This document shows positions 44,720 through 52,430 of a DNA stretch of 58,131 nucleotides, piece after piece. The DNA is taken from IMG/VR virus record IMGVR_UViG_3300042090_001925, positions 1-58,131 of that record. One strand, written 5' to 3'. A program made the position numbers and the translations under genes. A model generated the notes under the pieces. The model did not search any database. It had not been told where the DNA came from and was given only the letters and a program-made list of their open reading frames with translations. The stretch's first letter is position 1. Every line of letters starts with the position of its first letter. This DNA comes from a virus.

Positions 44720-47547
44720 GCCTTCTGGATGACGGCGCTGCGCTCGACCCGACGACGCCTTGGGCGCCGAAGGTTCCGCTCGCGCCGCCGCCCGAAGCGC
44801 CAGCCGCCAAGCCCACGGCGAAGTCTGGTCAGATCACGCCTGAGACGCACCCGCATTATTTTCCATCTGCGGCGCCCGCCGCTGGCCCGCAGGCGGTCAA
44901 GTCTGGCGCCGACGATTATATGGCGACGGTGCGGCAACGTGAGAGCGGTGGCAACGACATGGCGACGAACGGTGTCGCCTACGGTCGCTACCAGTTCACG
45001 CTACAGACGTGGCTCGGCGTCGCCGCCGCGCATCCCGAGCTGGGGCTCAGGCCCGAAGACATCTGGAACGGCGAGAAGCAAGACCAGGCGATGCGGGCGT
45101 TCACCGCCGACAACGCGCGCATCTTGCAGAAAGAGGGTTTTGACCCGACGTCGAGCAATCTCCGCATGCTGCATTTCCTCGGGACGGGGAGCGGCCCGAA
45201 GTTTCTCAAAGCGATGCAGGTCGAGCCGACTTCCGACGCCGCGGCGATGTTCCCGCTGGAGGCGAAATATAATCCGACGATTTTCTTTCGCGGTGGCGAT
45301 CCGAATCAGCCGCGCACGCTGAGTCAGGTCTACGGAATGATGACGCGCGACTTCGGCGGAACGGCTTTCGACGCCACTCCGACGAAAAACGTCGAAAATT
45401 CTCAGCCGCAAGTCGCTTCGGACGTGGTTTCAGACGCAACGAACGACCCTTCTCTGCCGCCGGGCGCAAAACTGGTTCCAATGGACGAGGCCGCAGAGAT
45501 TTCGACGCCTGAGGCTCATCCTCTTCCGCCTGGCGCCAAGCTGGTTCCATTCGATCCGCAGGAAGTCTACGACCAGGACGTCGGCAAGAAGAACCCTTAC
45601 GACGCGAACATCTCGAAGGGCGGTGAAGGCAAGCCGGTATCGAGCGTCGATGAGATCAAAGAGGAACTGCGCGAGGTCGCCGCTGGCGACTTCGGCGGGC
45701 CGGCGATCAAACGAGACCTTTCGCAAATCAAAGGTCTCGTCTCGGGCGTGCTCCAGAGTGTTACCGGCAGCGGCGAGTTGCTGCCCGATGTGTTGGGCGG
45801 CGGCAAGGCGGCCGAGGCGACTCGCACGCTTCAGGGCTACGGCGACCCCGAGGCGCAGAAGGCCGGAACGATGCTGTCGATGCTTGTGCCGCTCGGTGGC
45901 GGTGTCAAAGCCGCCGGGACCACAGTTCGCGCGCTGGTCGAAGAAGGGCCGTCGCTGGCGAAGTGGGGCGAAGCGACGTGGCAGGGCCTGCGCGGCGGCG
46001 GGCTGGCTGGCGCCATGACGCCGACTGGCGAAGCCGACCAGACGGCTCGCGCCAAGAGTAAGCTCGAAGATATTGGCGTCAGCGCTGGCGAAGGTGGCGT
46101 CGTCGCCGGGGCGATTCCCGCCGCAGCCGGCGTATGGAAGTGGGGCAAGAAGGAGATCGCCGGCGGCAAGGAACTGATCGGCAAGGAGATCAGCAACGTC
46201 TGGGGCGGCGAGGCGCGCCGCCTGTCGCAGGAGCTGCGCTCGGGCGTCAGCGCCGAGACCGGCAAGGCGCTGACCGCCGAGGAGCGGACGGCGAAGCTCG
46301 CTCAGATCGACAAGCTCGCCGCCAAGAAGGACGTCGTCGCGGCGGAGACCGAGACGGCGGCGCACCGGGAAAAGATCGCCGCCGAGGCGGCCAAGCCGGT
46401 CTCGACGCCCGAGGCGCTGGGCGAGCAGGTCCACGAGACGGCGGTCGCCGACATGGAGGCCTTGAAGGCCGAGCGCGCCGCCAAGTCGGGCTTTGACAAA
46501 GCCGTCAAGTCGGATGGCGGCGCGCCGTCGGTGCCGACCAGCCGCTTCGTCGCCGACGCCAAGGCGATCGAAGCCGATACCAAGAGCTCGGAACTTAAAG
46601 CAGCGGTCAGCCAGTTCCGCAAGTCGTTGACCAACGCGCCGAGCGTCAAGGGCCGGCCGGCTATTCAGGCAGTGTCGATCCGTCAGGCGCGCGAGATCCT
46701 TGAGACACTCAACAAGCATATCAGTGAGATGGAGCCGAACGCGGCCCACCGCTTGACCGAGGTGCGCGACGATTTTTTCGCACATCTGGAGAAGACTCAC
46801 CCGCAGATGAAGGCGGCGCGCGAGGCCTACGCGCGGCTCTCCCGGCCGCTCGACGTCTACGAGCGGACCGGCGCGTTGAAGAAGGCGGCGATGGAGGACC
46901 CCTACTCCGGCGGCGGGACGATGGACCCGGTCAAGATCAAGGCGGCAGTCACCGGCAAGACGCAGGGCGGCGCCGAAGCTCTCCAGCGGTTGATCCAGAA
47001 GAACCCGGCGATCCGCGACTCGGTGCGCAATGTTCTTCAAGGAGAGTTGTACGGTATCGGCAACGCCGCCAAGGCGCCGTCGGCAGAGAACCTGCGCACG
47101 TTTTTGAAGAATAATCGTATCGTGCTGGAAAAGACGGGCCTCGACAAGGAATTCGAGGCGATCAAGCCGAGCCTCGAGGCGGTCGAGGCCGCGCCGAAGC
47201 GCGCCTCAGAGACTGAGAGGGCGATCAAGGACCTGGCGAAGACCAAGGCCGACGCGGTCGCGGCGCGCAGCGATCTGCGCCGCCTGGAGATCGAGATGAA
47301 CGAGCCGAGGAACACGCCGAAGCAGATCGTCTCGGCGGCCGAGACGACGGCCAAGAAGCTCTACGCCCGCGGCGCGATCAGCGAAACGCAGTACCAGAAG
47401 TTCTTTAGCGACGTGCGTGAGGCCGAGCAGAAGAACATCGATCATGAGCACGCGGTTCGCCTCGCCAAGACGATCGCCGCGGCGGGTCTGGTCGCGACTG
47501 GCGGCGCCGAAGTCGGACAGTACATCCAGCACCGGATCAGGCCGTGA
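44716..47547 (+). CDS. Internal virion protein with lytic transglycosylase-like domain
   Basis: 943 residues from GTG 44716. Residues about 65-130 form a lysozyme-like domain (MATVRQRESGGNDMATNGVA, AYGRYQFTLQTW) with the expected catalytic Glu in RESGG; this would open the cell wall during DNA entry. Repeats of LPPGAKLVP at about 240-280 and long helices after 500 follow. Comparable to gp16-like ejection proteins. No transmembrane segment is evident. Confidence 0.8.
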   Translation: MSLLDDGAALDPTTPWAPKVPLAPPPEAPAAKPTAKSGQITPETHPHYFPSAAPAAGPQAVKSGADDYMATVRQRESGGNDMATNGVAYGRYQFTLQTWLGVAAAHPELGLRPEDIWNGEKQDQAMRAFTADNARILQKEGFDPTSSNLRMLHFLGTGSGPKFLKAMQVEPTSDAAAMFPLEAKYNPTIFFRGGDPNQPRTLSQVYGMMTRDFGGTAFDATPTKNVENSQPQVASDVVSDATNDPSLPPGAKLVPMDEAAEISTPEAHPLPPGAKLVPFDPQEVYDQDVGKKNPYDANISKGGEGKPVSSVDEIKEELREVAAGDFGGPAIKRDLSQIKGLVSGVLQSVTGSGELLPDVLGGGKAAEATRTLQGYGDPEAQKAGTMLSMLVPLGGGVKAAGTTVRALVEEGPSLAKWGEATWQGLRGGGLAGAMTPTGEADQTARAKSKLEDIGVSAGEGGVVAGAIPAAAGVWKWGKKEIAGGKELIGKEISNVWGGEARRLSQELRSGVSAETGKALTAEERTAKLAQIDKLAAKKDVVAAETETAAHREKIAAEAAKPVSTPEALGEQVHETAVADMEALKAERAAKSGFDKAVKSDGGAPSVPTSRFVADAKAIEADTKSSELKAAVSQFRKSLTNAPSVKGRPAIQAVSIRQAREILETLNKHISEMEPNAAHRLTEVRDDFFAHLEKTHPQMKAAREAYARLSRPLDVYERTGALKKAAMEDPYSGGGTMDPVKIKAAVTGKTQGGAEALQRLIQKNPAIRDSVRNVLQGELYGIGNAAKAPSAENLRTFLKNNRIVLEKTGLDKEFEAIKPSLEAVEAAPKRASETERAIKDLAKTKADAVAARSDLRRLEIEMNEPRNTPKQIVSAAETTAKKLYARGAISETQYQKFFSDVREAEQKNIDHEHAVRLAKTIAAAGLVATGGAEVGQYIQHRIRP

Positions 47548-47870
47548 GCGATCTGCTGGACACGATCGACAAGGCCGCGAGCAGTCTGTTGGACGCCGCT
47601 GGGTTCGGTGATAAGGTCGACGGCGCCGAGCCGGCGAAAGTCGAGTTGTCGGATCGCGTCAAGGCTTTCCAGGCGGTCGTCGACTGGGCCAAGACGCGCA
47701 ACGCGCTGAAGCCGCCGACGCCAGGAAAGACCAAGTTCGATGTCATCCGAGACCAGTTCCGTGAGACGCCTAAGCGTCGAGGACGTCCCGCTCAAGCCGA
47801 GAGCAGTCCCGACCCCGGAGCCGCCACCGCTGCCGAGCCAGCCAACGGAACCGACCTCTTCGACGCATGA
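47544..47870 (+). CDS. Hypothetical protein ending in DLFDA
   Basis: 108 residues from a GTG. Helical N-terminus (SDLLDTIDKAASSLLDAAGF, ELSDRVKAFQAVVDWAKTR) and a disordered tail ending GTDLFDA. Its last 131 bases overlap the membrane protein gene in another frame. Confidence 0.55.
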   Translation: MSDLLDTIDKAASSLLDAAGFGDKVDGAEPAKVELSDRVKAFQAVVDWAKTRNALKPPTPGKTKFDVIRDQFRETPKRRGRPAQAESSPDPGAATAAEPANGTDLFDA

Positions 47871-48069
47871 CGCGATGGTGGCGGCGTTCCGGTCGCTTGC
47901 CTACGTGCTCAGCGCCCGCGCCATGCTCCTGATCTCGCTCGTCTTCGGCTTCATCCTCGCTGTCATGGCGATGATCTCGCAGACTCAGTTCTCGCTCTAC
48001 GTGCTACTCGTCGGCTCCGCCTTCACGATCCTCCCCGTCGCCTATCTGGAGGCCCGCCGCCGAGCGTAG
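47740..48069 (+). CDS. Small two-span membrane protein
   Basis: 109 residues. A Pro-rich N-terminus (VPTPEPPPLPSQPTEPTSST) precedes two transmembrane segments (AMLLISLVFGFILAVMAMI, LYVLLVGSAFTILPVAYLEA). Similar proline-then-membrane proteins are familiar from related phages, so ATG 47740 is preferred although it overlaps the previous gene; ATG 47875 is the alternative. Confidence 0.65.
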   Translation: MSSETSSVRRLSVEDVPLKPRAVPTPEPPPLPSQPTEPTSSTHDAMVAAFRSLAYVLSARAMLLISLVFGFILAVMAMISQTQFSLYVLLVGSAFTILPVAYLEARRRA

Positions 48070-48077
48070 GCATATCC

Positions 48078-48089
48078 ATACCATAGTAT
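48078..48089. promoter_or_regulatory. Palindromic operator ATACCATAGTAT before the tail genes
   Basis: Same palindrome class as at 21630 and 28729. It lies 52 bases before the first tail-fibre gene. No good forward -35 box is seen; on the reverse strand a TTGACG lies beside it. Confidence 0.55.
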
Positions 48090-48140
48090 CGCATAGCGTC
48101 AAGCCAAAAGCGGTCCTCGACATAAAAATGAGGTGACATC

Positions 48141-48782
48141 ATGCAGTTGGTGGGTAGCGGCAATCAGGCCAAGCGGCACCCCCTCTTCACCGCCGACGGG
48201 ACGATCGTGGCGGGCGGCACGCCGCAACTGATCCTCCCCGAGACGCCGTCGCGCTCCTTCCTGAAGCTCCAGAACCTGTCGGTCGGGCCGCTATGGTTCG
48301 AGTTCGGTTCGGCGCGCGCCACGGCGGCGCTGACCAGCGGCGCGATCTCGTCGATCACGGTGACGAACGCCGGCTTCAACTTCACCAAGCCGCCGGTCGT
48401 GCGCTTCTCCGGCGGCGGCTACTCCGGCAACACGTCGTTCCTGGGACTGAACCAACCGGGCGGCGACGGGCCGAACTCGTCGATCGTCTCCGGCCGCGTC
48501 GCCAAGGCGCATTGCGTGATGACCGGCACGGCGCCGAACTTGTCCGTCTCCTCGATCGTCATCGACGATCCCGGCGCCGGCTACGCGATCGCGCCCTACG
48601 TCTTCATCATGAACTCGGACCTCGACCCCTATGGCTGCGCCGCGCCGTCGGCGACGTCGGGCATGCTGCTGACGTCGAACGGGCCGCCTTACGTCCTCAA
48701 CGGCACATCGTGCTTCACCGACTCCGTCGCCGTCTACGGCGCGACGACGGGACAGGCTTTTCTCGCGAGGTGGATGACATGA
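48141..48782 (+). CDS. Tail/virion protein with beta repeat
   Basis: 213 residues with GAGGTGAC upstream. Contains TVTNAGFNFTKPPVVRFSGG and IDDPGAGYAIAPYVF, the same repeat type as in the 34977 and 37250 proteins. Start of the host-recognition operon. Confidence 0.65.
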   Translation: MQLVGSGNQAKRHPLFTADGTIVAGGTPQLILPETPSRSFLKLQNLSVGPLWFEFGSARATAALTSGAISSITVTNAGFNFTKPPVVRFSGGGYSGNTSFLGLNQPGGDGPNSSIVSGRVAKAHCVMTGTAPNLSVSSIVIDDPGAGYAIAPYVFIMNSDLDPYGCAAPSATSGMLLTSNGPPYVLNGTSCFTDSVAVYGATTGQAFLARWMT

Positions 48783-50011
48783 AGAGGCTTCTCCTCGCCG
48801 CGACTGCTCTGGCGTCGCTCGGCGCTGCTCATGCGCAGACCGTGTCGATCAGCGGCCCGGCGCAGGTTCCCTATGGCATCGCCGCGTGGATGCGCCCCTA
48901 CGGCACGCTGCAGATCAGCCCGGAGATCATCGCGCAACTCGCCGATCCGTTTCCTGGCTCGTCGTTCGACGCGAACAAATGGACCGCCGGTGGCGGAACG
49001 GCGCCGACTGTCTCGAGCGGTCAAGTGGTCCTCAGTCTCGGAACGTCGAACAGCCTGACTTCGACGCTCGTCTCCGTCCCGACCTTCGCGCCGACTTACG
49101 GTTTCACGGTCTTCGGCGCGGTCGTCGGGCTTGAATCGGCGCAACTTACCAATCCGCTCGCCTACCGAACGTGGGGCCTGGAGCAGGTCAACAGCTTCGC
49201 CTATGCGACGCCGGTGACGAACGGGCCGGCGTTCGAGGTCGACTCGACCGGCGCGCTCAACGCGGTGTTCTGGGCGGTCGGCACGCGCTACGTCGTCGCC
49301 TCGACCAACCCGTCGCTGATCACCGCGCAGGGCTCTCTCCCAAGCGGCGTGTCAAGCACGACGTCGACGCTGACCTGGAAGGGCGGCCCGCATACCTATC
49401 TCGTCATGTGGCGCGCCGACGAAATCTTCTGGTTCGTCGACAACCTGCAAGTGCCGGTCGCGACGCTGTTGAACGCCCATATCAACACGGCGTCGATCAC
49501 CGCTTCGTTCACCAATGCGACCACGACCTCCGGCACGGTGCTGGCGACTACCTTCACCGTCAACGAGACTGGCGTCAGCGACACGGCGAATCCGATCACG
49601 CAAATCTCGGACGGGACATACGCCTTCCGCAAGGCCAAGGTCGACACCTACGGCAACCTGCCAGTCGGGCCGTATCCGCTCAGCGCCACTCCGGTCACCG
49701 GCAACGCGACGGGATCGACCGGCTCGGTTGTGGGCACTCTCGCGGCGGCCTCAAGCAAGACGACCTATATCTGCGGCTTCGACGTGTCGGCGATCGGCGG
49801 AACGGCGGCGGTCGGGCCGATCACGGTCGCTGGTTTGACCGGAAGCTCGATGGTCTATCAGCTCTCGTCCCTCGCGGCGGGCGTCACGTTCTCACACACC
49901 TTCACCCCTTGCATCCCAGCCTCGGCGGTCAATACCGCGATCACCGTCACCACGACGGCGGACGGCACGGCGACGGCGGTCGACGTCAACTCGTGGGGGT
50001 TCCAGCAGTAG
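48779..50011 (+). CDS. Secretion-signal-bearing tail-region protein
   Basis: 410 residues. MKRLLLAATALASLGAAHAQ is a classical Sec signal peptide with AHA cleavage site. The rest is beta-rich (FDANKWTAGGGTAPTVSSGQ, FTVNETGVSD) resembling a jelly-roll or lectin-like fibre domain. A signal on a virion-region protein is unusual: it might be exported or have its leader removed. Confidence 0.65.
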   Translation: MKRLLLAATALASLGAAHAQTVSISGPAQVPYGIAAWMRPYGTLQISPEIIAQLADPFPGSSFDANKWTAGGGTAPTVSSGQVVLSLGTSNSLTSTLVSVPTFAPTYGFTVFGAVVGLESAQLTNPLAYRTWGLEQVNSFAYATPVTNGPAFEVDSTGALNAVFWAVGTRYVVASTNPSLITAQGSLPSGVSSTTSTLTWKGGPHTYLVMWRADEIFWFVDNLQVPVATLLNAHINTASITASFTNATTTSGTVLATTFTVNETGVSDTANPITQISDGTYAFRKAKVDTYGNLPVGPYPLSATPVTGNATGSTGSVVGTLAAASSKTTYICGFDVSAIGGTAAVGPITVAGLTGSSMVYQLSSLAAGVTFSHTFTPCIPASAVNTAITVTTTADGTATAVDVNSWGFQQ

Positions 50012-50012
50012 C

Positions 50013-50576
50013 ATGGCGGCGCCGCTTCCCACCGTCTCGCAGCAAGGCTCCGGCGTCGTCCCCGCCGATCTGCTGAACACCTACGTCCAGACGGTCGCGA
50101 CCTTCGCGCAGCTGCGCGCCTTCACCGGCCTCACCAGCATGTGCGTCTCGGTGCTGGGCGGCGCCGCCACGAATGACGGGCTCGGCGGCCTCTTCGTCTA
50201 CTCCGCCTCCAGCACCGCGGCCGACAACGGCGCGACCGTCATCGTGCCGACCGGCGCGATCCAGGGCGCGTGGCTGAAGCTAGCAGCGCCCTACTCCTAC
50301 CAGGCGCCGACGACCGGCTTCTCGATCCAGGTCGCCAACGGCGTCACGGCGCTGCTGCTGAACCCGGCCGGAACGCTGGCCTCGGGCACGATCACTTTCC
50401 CCACCACCCCGATCGACGGCCAGACACTGCGGATCGCCTCGAGCCAGATCATCACCGCGCTGACGCTCAGCGCACCGGCAGGCCAGACGATCCTCGGACC
50501 GATCACCACCATCGCCGCCAACGGCCACGCCTCGTGGCAGTATGTCGCGGCGATCCAGACATGGTTCAGCGCCTGA
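50013..50576 (+). CDS. Tail fibre-like protein, paralogue A
   Basis: 187 residues. The first 90 (LPTVSQQGSGVVPADLLNTY, STAADNGATVIVPTGAIQGAW) closely match the next protein and probably attach the fibre to the virion. The rest is beta-rich (LLLNPAGTLASGTITFPTTP). Confidence 0.65.
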   Translation: MAAPLPTVSQQGSGVVPADLLNTYVQTVATFAQLRAFTGLTSMCVSVLGGAATNDGLGGLFVYSASSTAADNGATVIVPTGAIQGAWLKLAAPYSYQAPTTGFSIQVANGVTALLLNPAGTLASGTITFPTTPIDGQTLRIASSQIITALTLSAPAGQTILGPITTIAANGHASWQYVAAIQTWFSA

Positions 50577-52054
50577 TGGCTCCTCCCTTCCCCACACTCA
50601 GCATCCAAGGCCAAGGCGCCGCCTCGGCTGACCAGCTCAACACTTACGTCCAGATCGTCCAGAACTTCGCCCAGCTGCGCTCCTTCACGCCGCTGAACGA
50701 CATGGCTGTGCTCTGCCTCGGCGGCGCGGCGGAAGGCGACGGTGATCAGGGTCTCTTCTGGTACAGCTCGGCGAGCACGGCGGCCGACAACGGCTCGACC
50801 GTCATCGTGCCGACCGGCGCGACGAAGGGCGCGTGGCTGCTTCTGCCGCCGGGATCAAACTCGCCGGGCGCCTTCGCCAGTCTGACCGTCTCGGGCAACT
50901 CGGCGCTTGCCGGCAACCTGACGGTCGGCGGCACGTTCGGCGTCACCGGCGTCGCGACCTTCGCCGCCGACGTGCTGATGACCGGGACGGGCGAAGCGCA
51001 GATCCCATCCGGTACGACGGGCCAGCGCAGCGGCTCGCCGGCGGCTGGCATGATCCGCTACAACACAACGCTTTCCCAATTCGAGGGCTACGGGTCGAGC
51101 TGGCAGCCGCTCGCCGGCACTGGCGTCGCCCAGCCGCCTGGCGGGCGGCTGACGCTGACCAGCGGCGTGCCGGTGCTGTCGAGCACGGTGACGGCGGCGA
51201 CCGGCGTCATCTACACGCCCTACCTCGGCAACACGGTCCCGCAGTGGAACGGCTCGGCGTGGACTTCGACCGTCTTCGCCGAGATCAGCCAATCGCTCAG
51301 CGACACGACGAACTCGCCCGCCGCCGCGGTCGCCGGCGCTCTCTATGACCTCTTCGTCTGGTTCAAGAGCGGCGTCGCGACGCTGTCGCGCGGGCCGGCG
51401 TGGACGAACGCGACGACGCGTTCGCTGGCGCTGACGCGGACGCTGGGGTTCCTGACGAATTCCGTCTCGATCACCAATGGCCCGGCGGCCGGGGACGGCT
51501 TCTACGTCGGGACGATCATGACCGACGTCTCCGCCGCGACCGTGACCTTCGCGCCGCAGCCGGCGGCGGCGAGCGGCGGTCCGACGACCGGCTCCGGGGG
51601 CGGCAACTCTGGCGCCTGGATTGGGCTGTGGAACGAGTTCAACCGCGCATTGGCAAGTGCAGAGGCTCAGGACAGCAAGTCGAGCTGGACTTACGGGACT
51701 GCGACGTGGAGATCGTCGGATAACTCGGCCAACAACCGCGTAAATTTCGTCGTCGGCAATATCGAAGACAGTGTCTCGGCGCAATTCTCGTGCGCGATGC
51801 AAGGCGGGTCTGGTGGCATCGGGTACATCGGCATTGGTTTCAACAGCGCGACGACCCCTTTCGGCGCCGTTGTGGGAACGGCATACGCCACCTATGGCGG
51901 GGCTACAGCTACCGCGTCTCAGGCGCCGTCGCTCGGGCAGAACTATATCCAGGCTCTAGAGTTCAGCAACTCCGTGACAAATACGTTCTTTGGGACGGGG
52001 GCAACGGGATCGCCGGGCCAGACGCATGAACTCTCCGCACAGTTGAGGTTCTGA
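50576..52054 (+). CDS. Tail fibre-like protein, paralogue B
   Basis: 492 residues; ATG overlaps the preceding stop. N-terminal 90 residues match paralogue A (STAADNGSTVIVPTGATKGAW). Next comes a stem with GNSALAGNLTVGGTFGVTGV, then MIRYNTTLSQFEGY as found in many tail fibres, and a C-terminal beta domain (AQFSCAMQGGSGGIGYIGIG) likely to bind the host surface. Confidence 0.7.
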   Translation: MAPPFPTLSIQGQGAASADQLNTYVQIVQNFAQLRSFTPLNDMAVLCLGGAAEGDGDQGLFWYSSASTAADNGSTVIVPTGATKGAWLLLPPGSNSPGAFASLTVSGNSALAGNLTVGGTFGVTGVATFAADVLMTGTGEAQIPSGTTGQRSGSPAAGMIRYNTTLSQFEGYGSSWQPLAGTGVAQPPGGRLTLTSGVPVLSSTVTAATGVIYTPYLGNTVPQWNGSAWTSTVFAEISQSLSDTTNSPAAAVAGALYDLFVWFKSGVATLSRGPAWTNATTRSLALTRTLGFLTNSVSITNGPAAGDGFYVGTIMTDVSAATVTFAPQPAAASGGPTTGSGGGNSGAWIGLWNEFNRALASAEAQDSKSSWTYGTATWRSSDNSANNRVNFVVGNIEDSVSAQFSCAMQGGSGGIGYIGIGFNSATTPFGAVVGTAYATYGGATATASQAPSLGQNYIQALEFSNSVTNTFFGTGATGSPGQTHELSAQLRF

Positions 52055-52055
52055 G

Positions 52056-52430
52056 ATGCGCCGCCTCGCCGCATTCCTGCTCGCCCTACTGGCCACTCCG
52101 GCAGCCGCCGCGCCGCCGGCGCAGCCCTGCCCGTCGATCGACGCTGGCTGGACGATCCAGTACCCGAGCCCGCTCGTCTCTTCGAGTCCGATCACCTCGG
52201 TCGGCTACGACCAGGCGGCGCAGATGCTCTACGTCGCCTTCGGCCCGACGATGACGACCTTCGCCGGCGTGCCGCTCGGCGTCATGCAGGGCTTCCAGAA
52301 CACGCACGACCCGCTGACGCTCTACAACTCGGTCGTCACGCCAAGCTACCACGCGCTGTTCCTGACGCAGCAAACGAACTGCCCACTTCAACTCGAGGGC
52401 GGCTCAGGAGGCTACCTGTGGACCGACTGA
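52056..52430 (+). CDS. KTSC-domain protein with signal peptide
   Basis: 124 residues. RRLAAFLLALLATPAAAA is a signal peptide; ITSVGYDQAAQMLYVAFGP then VPLGVMQGFQ forms a KTSC domain, a small fold seen with phage and lysyl-tRNA synthetase-like proteins whose role is unclear. Lies between fibre genes and overlaps the next one. Confidence 0.7.
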   Translation: MRRLAAFLLALLATPAAAAPPAQPCPSIDAGWTIQYPSPLVSSSPITSVGYDQAAQMLYVAFGPTMTTFAGVPLGVMQGFQNTHDPLTLYNSVVTPSYHALFLTQQTNCPLQLEGGSGGYLWTD

